A DNA stretch of 64,000 nucleotides from Neomegalonema sp. (GCA_022760355.1 JALEGB010000028.1:1-64000), one strand, 5' to 3'; shown: positions 33,710-43,440, counted from the stretch's first letter. Made by a program: numbers and translations. The notes: generated by a model not told the origin, from the letters alone.

Positions 33710-35211
33710 AACGCTGGGCGCGGGCCCTCGGGTGGCTGTTGCGCCAGGTGGTGACCGCCGCAACCGCCGCGGTCGTCATTATCGCAGCCGCGCCCAGCGA
33801 CTGGTCGTGGATCGATCACGTCGATCGTGCGGTCCGCCCGCCGGCGCCCCCCGCCTCCGTCGCCCTGGTCAAGTCAGGTTCGCGCGAGCTTGTGATCGCG
33901 CCTGCGCCACTGCGCCCGACATCCGCGCCGCCCACAACGCAGACCGAGCGCCGGCCGGTTCTGATCGATGCGCATATGGAGCCGGAAATCGCGGCCTTTA
34001 TTCTCAATGATACGCCCGCCTGGCGCGCAGCGATCCAGAAAGCTGCGAAAGAAGCCCGCGCCGCGAAGAAGGCCGACCCTGAGCCGACAGCACAGGACGA
34101 AACGGCGCCGACGCCCGGCCCCGCCATCTCCAAACCGACCATCGCAGAGCCGGCTGCGCCCAAGCCCGCCGCGCCCAAGCCCGCCGCGCCCAAGCCCGCT
34201 GCGCCCGAGCCCGCTGCGCTCGAGCTCGAGCTCGAGCCCGCTGCGCCGACTAAGCCGGCTGCGCCCAAATTACCGTCCACAGACGCGCTGACGCCGAAGA
34301 TCCGCCCAGATCAGCGGATCAGATCGAAATTTCCGCGCGCCAAAATCGCGCGCACGCCGCCGCCGCGCCGAGCTGCGGACCCCAATGCGCCAGCGCCGAT
34401 TCCCGCCAAATCGCAGAAGAAGCCGCCCAAAACCGCAGCGCCGACCATTGCCGCGCCGCCGGCGCCGTTTCCGAGCATCATCTCAACCGCGCCGCTCCGC
34501 ACCCCAACGGCGCCGCGGGCGGCGGACCCTGCGAAACCGACCGAGGAGGCGCCGATCGACGCGCGACCACGGCAGCCTGAGACTGAGCCTGAGCGAAAAG
34601 CCTCGCCGCTCGAGGGCGCGATGCCGCTTGGTGAAAATGCGCCGCCGCCGGATCCTGAAACTGCAGCTTCCCGTTGCGCCAGCGCGGCGCTGATTGGCGT
34701 GGCGATCCCGCCGCTGACCGATCCCAATGAAGCGCTTTGCGGCGCGGCGCGGCCGATCAAACTGACTGCGATCAAAACGGGGGATCGTCAAATTCGCCTG
34801 TCGCCAGCGCCCAAGCTGGCCTGCGACGTCTCGCAGCGGCTGGCGGTCTGGATTGACAAGGTCGCAGCGCCCGCCGCTCTCGAGGCCTTTGGCGAGCCGC
34901 TGGTCCGGGTCGCAACGGCGCAAGGCTACTATTGTCGGCGGGTGAATTTTGGCGACAAGACCAAGCCGATATCAGAACACGCCAAAGGTAACGCCATTGA
35001 TATTTCAGCATTTATACTACAAAGCGGGCGACGCATCACCGTTTTGAAAGGCTGGCCCGGCGCGCCGGAGGAACAAGCCTTTCTACGCAAACTCTGGAAA
35101 GGCGCGTGCGAGATCTTTGGCACCGTGCTGGGGCCGGAAGCTGACAAATACCACCTGAACCACTTCCATTTTGACGCGGCGGCGCGACGCCGAAGCGCCT
35201 ATTGCCGTTAG
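33706..35211 (+). CDS. Extensin-like C-terminal domain protein with Pro/Ala repeats
   Basis: 501 aa. An N-terminal membrane anchor or signal (about 10-30) is followed by a long Pro/Ala/Lys-rich linker with near-perfect 15-base repeats coding AAPKP (about 34150-34260), then the extensin-like C-terminal domain (about 330-500) with 'SRCASAAL', 'LACDVSQRLAVWI', 'SEHAKGNAIDISAF' and 'HLNHFHFDAAA'. H, D and H residues in the last two motifs resemble the metal site of M15-type peptidases. Probably a periplasmic cell-wall protein. It overlaps tyrC by ATGA and the convergent AraC gene by four bases. Confidence 0.88.
   Translation: MKRWARALGWLLRQVVTAATAAVVIIAAAPSDWSWIDHVDRAVRPPAPPASVALVKSGSRELVIAPAPLRPTSAPPTTQTERRPVLIDAHMEPEIAAFILNDTPAWRAAIQKAAKEARAAKKADPEPTAQDETAPTPGPAISKPTIAEPAAPKPAAPKPAAPKPAAPEPAALELELEPAAPTKPAAPKLPSTDALTPKIRPDQRIRSKFPRAKIARTPPPRRAADPNAPAPIPAKSQKKPPKTAAPTIAAPPAPFPSIISTAPLRTPTAPRAADPAKPTEEAPIDARPRQPETEPERKASPLEGAMPLGENAPPPDPETAASRCASAALIGVAIPPLTDPNEALCGAARPIKLTAIKTGDRQIRLSPAPKLACDVSQRLAVWIDKVAAPAALEAFGEPLVRVATAQGYYCRRVNFGDKTKPISEHAKGNAIDISAFILQSGRRITVLKGWPGAPEEQAFLRKLWKGACEIFGTVLGPEADKYHLNHFHFDAAARRRSAYCR
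34150..34260 (+). repeat. 15-base in-frame repeats in the extensin-like gene
   Basis: Units of GCGCCCAAGCCCGCC occur back to back with small changes, then degrade into GAGCTC-rich copies. They code the AAPKP linker and could vary in number by slippage. Confidence 0.75.
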
Positions 35212-36023
35212 GGTGGGAACTCATAAAGCGCCCGCCGATAGGCGGCGGGGGTGACGCCCAGCCGTCGCCGCATCTGCGTCGTTAAATGCGCTTGAGATGA
35301 GAAGCCGCATGCGACCGCGATCTCCGCTGCGCCAAGCCGGCTGTCCGCCAACAGTCGCCGCGCCCGCGCGATTCGCTGATTCAGCACATACTCATGCGGC
35401 CCGACGCCAATCGCCGCTTTAAAGGCGCGCGACAGAAAACCCGGCGAGAGCTGTAGCGCCTCCGCAAGTTCCGCAACGGGAAGGGGGGCGTGCAGCCGAG
35501 CCTCAATCACCTGCTGGATCCGCTCAAAGCGCCGAGCCGTCATCCAACGCGCTTCGCGCGGCTCCTCCGTTGGCGCGCCGATCACAGCGTCGACAAAAGC
35601 GCGCGCCTGTGCGTCAATTTCGAGCGGCTCCGCTGCCGCCTCCTGCAAGATCAACCGCCGCAGAGCCTCCGCCGCACGGACCGCCCGCATTCCAGCACGA
35701 TCATTAAATTGGCGAACCGCTGCCGCCGCCTCATCCGCCGCAAGGCGCAGTACAAGATACTCGCCACCCTGCGCCGAGCTGGAGAACACGTCGCATCCAG
35801 CCGGCGTATAGGCGACACTGTTCGGGCGGGTGCGAAACGGACGCTCTCGATCAGAAGCAAAAGCGTGCCGCCCCACCTGCCCGTCGAACGCAAACCCGAC
35901 AAGCGCGCGATCCGGCGTATAGCGCGCCTCATAACCACGAGCAGGCAGCAGCGTCAGCTCGCCCAGCTCCGTGACAATGGCGGAGACATGAGCCCGCCGT
36001 GAATTTCTCGCCCGTTCCACCAT
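35208..36023 (-). CDS. AraC family transcriptional regulator
   Basis: 271 aa. The C-terminal AraC double helix-turn-helix is clear ('VAELAEALQLSPGFLSRAFK ... GVGPHEYVLNQRI ... AEIAVACGFSSQAHLTTQMR ... LGVTPAAYRR'). The N-terminal part is a ligand or dimerisation region I cannot assign. It is divergent from the threonine dehydratase gene (70 bases), which is its most likely target. Confidence 0.9.
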   Translation of the reverse strand: MVERARNSRRAHVSAIVTELGELTLLPARGYEARYTPDRALVGFAFDGQVGRHAFASDRERPFRTRPNSVAYTPAGCDVFSSSAQGGEYLVLRLAADEAAAAVRQFNDRAGMRAVRAAEALRRLILQEAAAEPLEIDAQARAFVDAVIGAPTEEPREARWMTARRFERIQQVIEARLHAPLPVAELAEALQLSPGFLSRAFKAAIGVGPHEYVLNQRIARARRLLADSRLGAAEIAVACGFSSQAHLTTQMRRRLGVTPAAYRRALYEFPP

Positions 36024-36093
36024 TTCACATCACGATTCTGAAATCGTCGCAGCCCGCCCTGCGCCAGGATCGGCTTCATATAAGGAGCCCATC

Positions 36094-37071
36094 ATGCCGC
36101 TATTCACTCTAGACGAACTTGCCGACGCCGTCGAAATCATCCGCCCGATCGTTGCGCCGACGCCGACTTATGCATGGCCGTTGCTGGCGCAGCGGATCGG
36201 AGCGAAGGTTTTTGTCAAACACGAGAACCACACGCCGACCGGCGCATTCAAGATCCGGGGCGGGCTGGTGTATGTGGAAGCGCTCCGGCGCGCGAACGCC
36301 CTGCCCGCCGGCTTCGTGACCGCGACGCGCGGCAATCACGGCCAATCCATTGCCTACGCGGCGACGCGTGTCGGAAAGCCCGCGATCATCGTCGTGCCCG
36401 AAGGCAACTCCGCGGAGAAAAACGCCGCAATGGCGGCCTGGGGCGGCCAGCTGGTGATCTCCGGGCGGGACTTTGACGAAGCCCGCCCTGTGGCGGCTCA
36501 AATCGCTGCGGACAAAGGCTATCTGCAAACACCGGCCTTTCACCATGAGCTGGTGCGCGGCGTCGCCACCTATCCGCTGGAGCTGTTTCAAGCGGCTGAG
36601 GATCTGGACGTCGTCTATGTTCCGATCGGCATGGGCTCCGGCGTCTGCGCGACCATCACCGTCCGAGATCTGCTCGGGCTGAAAACCGAAATTGTTGGCG
36701 TCGTGGCGGAGAACGCGCCCGCCTTCGGCCTTTCTTTCGTCGCGGGCGAGGTGGTTCGCGGCGAGAGCGCGAACACCTTCGCCGACGGGATGGCTTGCCG
36801 CGCGCCCTTGCCGGAACCGCTGGAAATTCTCCGCGCCGGCGCTTCTCGCGTGGTTGCCGTGAGCGACAATGAGATCGCCGAGGCGATGCGGATCTATTAC
36901 TCAGACACCCATAATGTCGCTGAAGGAGCCGGCGCTGCGCCGCTGGCCGCGCTCATGAAGGAGCGCGGAAAATATGCGGGCAAGCGCGTCGGCCTGGCGC
37001 TGAGCGGCGGCAATGTCGACGCCAGCCACTACGCGCACATCTTGAGCGGCCAAACACCCACGGTCGGCTGA
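36094..37071 (+). CDS. Threonine/serine dehydratase-type PLP enzyme
   Basis: 325 aa, fold-II PLP family. The PLP lysine is in PTGAFKIRGG, the substrate loop is ATRGNHGQS, the phosphate loop is IGMGSGVCA and SGGNVD lies near the end. The closest family is catabolic threonine dehydratase without a regulatory ACT domain, giving 2-oxobutyrate or pyruvate; serine racemase-like activity cannot be excluded. It is divergent from the AraC gene. Confidence 0.9.
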   Translation: MPLFTLDELADAVEIIRPIVAPTPTYAWPLLAQRIGAKVFVKHENHTPTGAFKIRGGLVYVEALRRANALPAGFVTATRGNHGQSIAYAATRVGKPAIIVVPEGNSAEKNAAMAAWGGQLVISGRDFDEARPVAAQIAADKGYLQTPAFHHELVRGVATYPLELFQAAEDLDVVYVPIGMGSGVCATITVRDLLGLKTEIVGVVAENAPAFGLSFVAGEVVRGESANTFADGMACRAPLPEPLEILRAGASRVVAVSDNEIAEAMRIYYSDTHNVAEGAGAAPLAALMKERGKYAGKRVGLALSGGNVDASHYAHILSGQTPTVG

Positions 37072-37121
37072 GCTCGCCGCTCCAAGGGCCCTGTCGCCGC
37101 CAGCGCGGCAAGCAGCCGGAT

Positions 37122-37142
37122 CCAAGCGGCTTGGGCCCAAGC
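37122..37142. terminator. Overlapping palindromes between convergent genes
   Basis: CCAAGC-G-GCTTGG (37122-37134) and the perfect palindrome GCTTGGGCCCAAGC (37129-37142) overlap in the 84-base gap between the dehydratase and L,D-transpeptidase stops. Alternative hairpins could end both transcripts. Confidence 0.4.
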
Positions 37143-37155
37143 ATCGCGCAGCGGC

Positions 37156-38481
37156 CTAACGCCGTTGGACGATAAAATCGGTGCCTTTGCCCGTTTCGCG
37201 ACGGAACCCCCCGTCTGAGACGATAATGGTCGACCCTGGGCGCAGCAGCGATTCAATCCAGTCCCGGGCCGGCGCCGGGATGGAGATCCGATCCAGCACG
37301 GATATGGCGTCCGCACCGTCAGCGCCCTTTGCGTCGTCAACGGTCAACACCGTCCAGCGGACGGACGTGGCGACACCTGGCTTCCGTCCCGGCTCGAAGC
37401 GCATCGCGGTGAAAACATGGGTTCCGATCCGCCCCTTTGGGTTCCGGAACGTCACCGGCGCATCGAACACATCCTTGTAGCCGCGGCGAATGAACAGGTG
37501 GCCGTTGGCCCGCTTGATTTTGGAGAGCCCGTAGAGCGCCGCAAGAGTTTCCTTGTTCAGCGTACCGGTCCGCGGCAGCCCCTTCGCGCGCTGGAACGCC
37601 AACACCGCCTTGGCGGTCCGCCGACCGTAGGCGCCGTCCGCTTCGCCGACATCATAGCCGAGCCCGGCCAGAATTTTTTGCGCCGCCGTAACCGGCGTAT
37701 CTTTGGGGCCGGCCAAAATCAGCACGCGCAATCGCTGATCCGACGCAGGCAAATGGAGAAAGCCGCGATCCGCGTCCAAATCAATATCGAACGCGCTCGC
37801 CCAGATCAGCGGGCCGCGGCTCGGCGCCGGGCTCTCGCGCCCAACCGACGCGGGCTCGATATCCACCGTTGCGAGCGAATGCGGAAACAGGGCGTACAGC
37901 AACTTGCCGACTTTGGGCGCTTTCGAAGCTACGGGCGCGTCAGAAAACCGGGCCGGCGCAACATGGCGGAACAGCTTCGGGTGCGCGATGAGACGCGGCG
38001 CTTGCGTTTTCGGCGTGATGATCACACTCGCGCCGACTGTGGTCATCCTGAACAGGCGACGAGCGAAACTGCGCGGCAGCCGCACGCAGCCATGCGACGC
38101 GGGCCGCCGGGGCACACGCCCCTGATGGAGCGCGAGGCCCGACCATGTAATCCGCTGCATATAGGGCATCGGCGCGCGGTCATAAATGTTGGAATAGTGC
38201 CGCCGGCGCTTCTCAAGAATGCTGTACACGCCCCACGGCGTTCGATGACCAGCTTTGCCCGTCGATACGCGGGACGAGCGGATCAGCACATCGCCCCGGT
38301 ATAGTTTCAGCGTCTGGCTGCGCAGCGAAATTACAATCTGGAGCGGGTCCGGCGACGGCTTCGCCACCGCTTCCTTCGCCCCAACGCCCGCCGGCGCGAT
38401 GATGGTTGCCGCCAGGAATGCCGACGCGATCCGCCAGCGGCCCAATATGCTCAGAGAACTAGAAATAACCGCCTCCCTCAA
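37156..38481 (-). CDS. L,D-transpeptidase (YkuD) with peptidoglycan-binding domain
   Basis: About 442 aa. A signal peptide-like start is followed by a YkuD domain whose catalytic motif is SHGCVRLP (Cys nucleophile, His), and later a peptidoglycan-binding repeat ('AQKILAGLGYDVGEADGAYG', 'AVLAFQRAKGLPRTGTL'). It cross-links or anchors peptidoglycan in the periplasm. The start is uncertain: no ATG or GTG is well placed. TTG at 38481 is used here, TTG at 38445 is a second option, and the best ribosome site (GGGAGGCGG) leads to an ATT codon. Confidence 0.88.
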   Translation of the reverse strand: MREAVISSSLSILGRWRIASAFLAATIIAPAGVGAKEAVAKPSPDPLQIVISLRSQTLKLYRGDVLIRSSRVSTGKAGHRTPWGVYSILEKRRRHYSNIYDRAPMPYMQRITWSGLALHQGRVPRRPASHGCVRLPRSFARRLFRMTTVGASVIITPKTQAPRLIAHPKLFRHVAPARFSDAPVASKAPKVGKLLYALFPHSLATVDIEPASVGRESPAPSRGPLIWASAFDIDLDADRGFLHLPASDQRLRVLILAGPKDTPVTAAQKILAGLGYDVGEADGAYGRRTAKAVLAFQRAKGLPRTGTLNKETLAALYGLSKIKRANGHLFIRRGYKDVFDAPVTFRNPKGRIGTHVFTAMRFEPGRKPGVATSVRWTVLTVDDAKGADGADAISVLDRISIPAPARDWIESLLRPGSTIIVSDGGFRRETGKGTDFIVQRR

Positions 38482-38621
38482 ACTCCCGGCTCGACAGTAG
38501 GGACGGTAGGTTAACGAAGCCAGCACAGGCGAAAACAGAACTCCCCGAGCAGGGAAGGCTGTTGAAAGAAAGCTGCATTCAACTGGGAACTGGCCAGGGC
38601 CCCGCGGCTTGGTCGGTAAAG

Positions 38622-39038
38622 TCAACCGGAGTGAGCGGGCGCGATGCGCCGCTCGGCGTGCCTGCGAAACACCAGGAGGCATAGCCCCCCAAACACCGCC
38701 TCAATCGCGAAAGCCGCAAGGATCGAAGCCGCGGGCGCGCCATCGAGCATGAAACTAACGCCGCGTCCCATAGCGAAGGCCAAAAACACCAGCGCGCCAA
38801 GGCCCGCTGACAGCCGTGTCAGCGATGCGCGCACTGCGCCGGCCACAATCAATGCGCCCAACGCCGCCAAATTGAGCCCTGGCGCGCGCAGCTCGCTCAT
38901 AAGACTGGCGTCGCTCCCCAGGGAGATCCCATAGCTCGCGTAAAAGCTGTGGGGCGCCAATGCGATAGCGGCGCCAATAGCAAGCGCGGTCGTCCCTGCG
39001 ACGCCCAGGGTGGCCCGTTCAAAGATGGTTGCAGTCAT
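38622..39038 (-). CDS. DUF4345-like small membrane protein
   Basis: About 138 aa with four hydrophobic segments, consistent with an integral membrane protein of the DUF4345 type ('MTATIFERATLGVAGTTALA', 'APGLNLAALGALIVAG'). Function unknown. AAGGGAAA precedes the ATG at 39038. Divergent from the AraC gene at 39213, which may control it. Confidence 0.75.
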   Translation of the reverse strand: MTATIFERATLGVAGTTALAIGAAIALAPHSFYASYGISLGSDASLMSELRAPGLNLAALGALIVAGAVRASLTRLSAGLGALVFLAFAMGRGVSFMLDGAPAASILAAFAIEAVFGGLCLLVFRRHAERRIAPAHSG

Positions 39039-39212
39039 GCGCTTTCCCTTCGAGCATGAGCCGGCCGCCGCGCCGGACGAATAGCAGCGGCGCCGCGCTC
39101 GTCTTGTCAACGCCGCCCATTTTAGGCGTAGGGCCTGGACGCGGAACGCCATTGGGTCCAATAGTTTTGCCTGATCGTCCAGAATACTCGCAAAGGCGAC
39201 GATACGGATTGC

Positions 39213-40214
39213 ATGGTCACGATGAGCCAACCACTCCCGTCATCCCGCGCGCCCATCACCGCAATTGCGCAGGCCGCCGGCGATCCGCTCGGTGAAATAT
39301 TGCATCTGCTCAAACCCACCGGCGTGTTCTATTGCCAATCCCGCCTGCGCGCGCCTTGGGGCGTCGCCGTCCCCGCCTTCCCCGGCATGCTCAGCTTTAT
39401 CGCGATCACCCACGGCGCCTGCTGGGTGACGATGGCGGAGCGCGCGCCGATCCAAGCGCGCGAAGGGCAGCTGGTGTTGATGACCACCGCGGCGCCAGCC
39501 CATTATCAAAGCGAACTGGATGCGCCCCTCACCGACCTGGCCGCCCTGCCGGTTCGCAAGGTGACTGCGCTTTATGAGACGCTTGAGTTCGGAGGGGATG
39601 GCCCTGAGACAACCTTCACCTATGGGCTGGTTCGAATTGATCATGCCGCCTCTGAGATGCTGCTTGCGCTGCTGCCCGACCTGCTACAGATCGATTCAAA
39701 GGACGACGGCGCGGATGACTGGCTGCGGAGCACGTTCGCCTTTATCGGGCGGGAAGCACAGGAGCTGCGCCCCGGCGGCGAAACTGTTATCACGCGCCTG
39801 GTCGATATTATCGTGATCGAAGCAATCCGCCGCTGGCTGAGCCGCGCTCCGGAGGCGGAGCAAGGCTGGCTACGCGCCGCGCGCGATCCTCAGATTGGCC
39901 GCGCGATACTGGCGATACATCGGGACCCAGCCGCGAGCTGGACCGTGGCGTCACTGGCGAAACTGGCCGGCATGTCTCGCTCCTCTTTTTCGGCTCGGTT
40001 TTCCAATCTGCTGGGCGCGCCCGCAATGCAGTATGTCACGACATGGCGCATGAACCTCGCGCGGGAGCAGCTTCGAAATTCGCCGCATCCCGTCGCCGCC
40101 ATCGCTGAGGGGTTAGGCTATCAGTCCGAGCCAGCTTTCAGCCGCGCTTTCAAACGCATTAATGGTGTGTCGCCGGGTCAATATCGCGTAACCGCGCGAC
40201 AGGGTCGACGTTGA
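39213..40214 (+). CDS. AraC family regulator with N-terminal cupin
   Basis: 333 aa. An N-terminal cupin-type sensor domain ('GEILHLLKPTGVFYCQSRLR', 'EGQLVLMTTAAPAHYQS') is followed by an AraC helix-turn-helix ('VASLAKLAGMSRSSFSARFS', 'PVAAIAEGLGYQSEPAFSRA'). It resembles the cupin_6 group of AraC regulators, which often sit divergently from one target gene. Here that gene is the DUF4345-like membrane protein. ATG 39222 is an alternative start. Confidence 0.9.
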   Translation: MVTMSQPLPSSRAPITAIAQAAGDPLGEILHLLKPTGVFYCQSRLRAPWGVAVPAFPGMLSFIAITHGACWVTMAERAPIQAREGQLVLMTTAAPAHYQSELDAPLTDLAALPVRKVTALYETLEFGGDGPETTFTYGLVRIDHAASEMLLALLPDLLQIDSKDDGADDWLRSTFAFIGREAQELRPGGETVITRLVDIIVIEAIRRWLSRAPEAEQGWLRAARDPQIGRAILAIHRDPAASWTVASLAKLAGMSRSSFSARFSNLLGAPAMQYVTTWRMNLAREQLRNSPHPVAAIAEGLGYQSEPAFSRAFKRINGVSPGQYRVTARQGRR

Positions 40215-40787
40215 GGCCGAGACGTCAGCTTTGCGCGCCTCGATCGCGACGGCGACGCCCTTCGGTCCAGCCTTCGCTCACGCCAGGAGCCGCGCCCCAA
40301 GGCCGCCACCTCAAAAACCGGCGACGCCAACGGCCCTTGACCGTGCGGCCGCACCGCCCGCGCGCTGCTTCCTGCTCAGACAAGCCCAGAAAACGGGCTG
40401 ACAACAGTCGAATTGATGAGATGCGCCCCAGCCGCGCCGAAATCGAAGCGACCGCGTCTGGTCAACGGCCTGGTTCTTCTCGCCATGCGAGGGGGGAAGA
40501 GATGTCTTTCGCAGGAAGATCATAGACTTCCGGGCTGGAATACGGCGCCAGCATATCCTCCTTTCCCAACGCGTTCCGATGCTGGCCAGCCGCGCTGGCG
40601 TCCTGAGCGGCGATGAAAAGACCAAGTGGCGCGCCAAAAATCCGACATATCAGTCATTCATCCATACATGATCAACTTTTTGCGCGCTTTCTGATCATTT
40701 GCGTAGCAGGCAGCACTAAACATCAAGGATTTGAGGCCAGGATACGCCCATCCGAAGGAAGCGCTTATCCAGAGGGGCCGATACAAA
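40215..40787. other. Intergenic region upstream of the EAL-GGDEF gene
   Basis: No gene recognised. The left part is GC-rich and featureless apart from a small hairpin (AGCCC 40383-40387, GGGCT 40395-40399). The right part is AT-richer and carries TGATCA at 40669-40674 and 40692-40697, 23 bases apart, which could be an operator or promoter for the following gene. Confidence 0.5.
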
Positions 40788-42647
40788 ATGGTCGAGAACC
40801 ACAGCGTCGAACATCCCGAGGACGCACTCGACAGCGACTTCGCAGCCGCCTTGTTGGAACGAAAGCGGATGAGCTCGCCGATCGGCGAAGTCGACCTCTA
40901 TAGCATGAGCGTCGTACTGCAGCCGATGTATGAGCTCCGCTCAGGCGCGCTGTACGGATTTGAGGCTCTGACCAGAGGGTGGCGCGAAGCCGGACTGAAT
41001 TCGGCGCATCATTTGTTCGACTGCGCCTATGAACAGGGCGGGCTTATCGAGCTGGAAGCGCGTCAGATCGAGCTGGCGATTGAGCTCTTCGCGAAATGGC
41101 CGCATCGCGAGCAGCCGCTGCTGTTTGTCAATATAGACTCGCGCATCCTGAAAGCGCCGGCGGACTTTCTGGTGCGCATCAACCGGGCGGTTACAGCAGC
41201 GGGGATTGCGCGCCGGCAGCTATGCTTTGAACTATCCGAACGGCATGAGAAAACCGACTCGCTGGCAATTGAAAAGAACCTATCCAAGGTGCGCTCAGCA
41301 GGATACCAGGTGGGCCTTGACGAATTCGGCGCCGGTGTATCCGATATAAAAGCTCTGTACAAATATGATTTGAATTTCATAAAGGTCGGCGAATTCTTTA
41401 TTAAAAACCTGGAACGCCATCCAAGAAAGAGGTTTTTCGCCAGCAGCATGATTGAATTGGCAAAAATGCTGGGCCTTACAGTAATAGCGCCGGGCATCGA
41501 GCGTGACGAAGAGCTGGCGGCTTGTCATGAACTGCGCTTCGACGTCGGGCAAGGCTTCGCCCTTGGTGTTCCACAACCGACGATGCAAAATGTGCCAGTT
41601 AAGATTACGCCGCCAACATCCGAAGCGTCTGTACGCCTGAACAGCGATACGCTGTCACCCTATCTGATCGATCTGCCATCTCTCGATCACACGACGCCGA
41701 TGCCCGAAGTCATGATGCGGTTCGAGGACCCGAACGCCCCAGCAATATTTCCTGTCGTCGGCCCACGCAACGAACCGCTTGGCCTGCTGCGCGAGAGCGC
41801 GCTACGCACACTGGTGCATTCACCCTATGGTCGCTCACTGACGCGAAATCAGCGTTCCGGTATTAGCCTCAACCAGTTTATCGAAAAGTGCCCGATCGTC
41901 GACGTTACAACCTCCGGCAGTCATTTGGTGCAGCACTTCCTTCACGAAGGCGTTGACGGCGTTATCGTTACGTCAGACATGAGATATCTGGGCTTTTTGC
42001 CCGCGGAGAAGCTCGTTCAACTGAACGCCGCGCTGCAAACGAGAGCAGCCCGCGAGGCCAACCCGCTTACCCACCTTGGCGGAAACGGCGTCATTAACGC
42101 GTTCATCTCAGAGAGCGCCAACAATCTGAATGTCGACAGGCTATACTGCTATGTCGACTTTGATAACTTCAAGCCGTTCAATGACCGCTACGGATTTGCC
42201 GCGGGTGATCGCGCGATACTCTTGCTTTCGACCCTACTTCGCCGGTATTTTTCCGGTGGGAACTATGTTCTTGGCCATATCGGCGGCGACGATTTCTTCA
42301 TCGGCGCAACACATGCCGAGCTTTCCGAGTTTGAAGCCGCTTTACAGGAGCTGCTGACGTGTTTTGAACGCGATGCAGAGAGCCTGTACAGCCAAGAAGA
42401 TCGCGAGGCTGGCGGTCTGCGGGCCTTGGATCGCGATGGCAAGCCGCGTTTCTTTCCGCTTCTTCGTTGCAGCGCCGGGATTTTACATACGCCACCCGGT
42501 GTGGTGCTGGCGCAAGAACCGATTGCGCGCAAATTAAGCCGACTGAAAGGACGCGCTAAAGCCTCGCCAGATCGCATTATTGTCGAAACCGTCGGGGCGG
42601 CGACGGATATATCAGCGGCGGAGCGGCCTTTAGGCAATACCGCCTGA
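40788..42647 (+). CDS. EAL - CBS-like - GGDEF cyclic-di-GMP protein
   Basis: 619 aa. An N-terminal EAL domain (about 35-270) has EAL-motif E59, N115, E148, D178 and K199, but LDDFG reads LDEFG, IKID reads IKVG and the EGVE motif reads PGIE. A middle region (about 300-420) resembles a CBS pair, and a C-terminal GGDEF domain has 'DFDNFKPFND' and GGDDF (499-503). Phosphodiesterase activity is doubtful; cyclase activity is plausible. GAGGGG precedes ATG 40788. The gene is visibly less GC-rich than its flanks. Confidence 0.9.
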   Translation: MVENHSVEHPEDALDSDFAAALLERKRMSSPIGEVDLYSMSVVLQPMYELRSGALYGFEALTRGWREAGLNSAHHLFDCAYEQGGLIELEARQIELAIELFAKWPHREQPLLFVNIDSRILKAPADFLVRINRAVTAAGIARRQLCFELSERHEKTDSLAIEKNLSKVRSAGYQVGLDEFGAGVSDIKALYKYDLNFIKVGEFFIKNLERHPRKRFFASSMIELAKMLGLTVIAPGIERDEELAACHELRFDVGQGFALGVPQPTMQNVPVKITPPTSEASVRLNSDTLSPYLIDLPSLDHTTPMPEVMMRFEDPNAPAIFPVVGPRNEPLGLLRESALRTLVHSPYGRSLTRNQRSGISLNQFIEKCPIVDVTTSGSHLVQHFLHEGVDGVIVTSDMRYLGFLPAEKLVQLNAALQTRAAREANPLTHLGGNGVINAFISESANNLNVDRLYCYVDFDNFKPFNDRYGFAAGDRAILLLSTLLRRYFSGGNYVLGHIGGDDFFIGATHAELSEFEAALQELLTCFERDAESLYSQEDREAGGLRALDRDGKPRFFPLLRCSAGILHTPPGVVLAQEPIARKLSRLKGRAKASPDRIIVETVGAATDISAAERPLGNTA

Positions 42648-42720
42648 ATACTGGCGGCGCTGTCGACGCAAAATATCAGCCCCCAATTTTTTCGCGCGCA
42701 TCATGACGCGCCCACCTTGA

Positions 42721-43341
42721 TTACTTGTGCGCGGCTTTGGGATGAAAGCGAAAATGCCCGACAATGCGATAAGCAAACAACGCATCCTCCACGCTCGGCG
42801 CCGGTCCGATATTATGCGCAATCATCGGCGCGCCGCTCCGACCTAGGCGGGATGTGACAATAGCGATATGCGGCCGACCACTGGGAAGCCGATAGCTGAC
42901 CACATCGCCGGGCAGATAGTCCCCTGGTTTTCGGCTAATTGGACGCGCGGCGCCCTTGCGCTTAAAGAATGTTTCCAGGTTCGGAACGCGTCGGTGGTCG
43001 ATATTCGCATCAGGGCGACGCAGGCCCCAGTTTTTCGGGTAAGCGCTAAAGTTGCGGCGCATGTCCTGATGCACCAGCTGCTGCAGGTCGACGCCAAGCG
43101 CCCGATAGGCGCGGACGACCAGATCCGTACACACGCCACGCGTCGGGGACACGTCTCCCATCGGATAGCCGATCCGCTGGTAGGAGCCGTCATAGATCAC
43201 GCCTTTGCCAATCCGATCCGCGGCGGCGACGGCGAGGCGCAGCCCGAAACCTGGCTTGCTCGGCTCAGCCAAAGCGGGCGAGAACGCCCCGCAAATCAGC
43301 CACGCCGCCACCGCCCAGCTCAATCCCCGCATCGCCACCAT
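42721..43341 (-). CDS. DUF1287 family secreted protein
   Basis: About 206 aa with a signal peptide ending near ALAEP. 'SPTRGVCTDLVVRAYRALG' (Cys), 'LPGDVVSYRLPSGRPHIAIV' (His) are the DUF1287 signature, which resembles NlpC/P60-type cysteine hydrolases acting on cell-wall peptides. AGGAGG sits before ATG 43341. It reads leftwards after carbonic anhydrase; the 99-base gap makes co-transcription possible. Confidence 0.88.
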   Translation of the reverse strand: MVAMRGLSWAVAAWLICGAFSPALAEPSKPGFGLRLAVAAADRIGKGVIYDGSYQRIGYPMGDVSPTRGVCTDLVVRAYRALGVDLQQLVHQDMRRNFSAYPKNWGLRRPDANIDHRRVPNLETFFKRKGAARPISRKPGDYLPGDVVSYRLPSGRPHIAIVTSRLGRSGAPMIAHNIGPAPSVEDALFAYRIVGHFRFHPKAAHK

Positions 43342-43440
43342 TTGTATCCTCCTTGAGTACCGACGAACCGCCCCTCCGCGATCCAACGGCGCGAGAAGGG
43401 CGCCCGAGCGGGCCGCCGCCTCGTCTGGGGGCAGGCAAAA

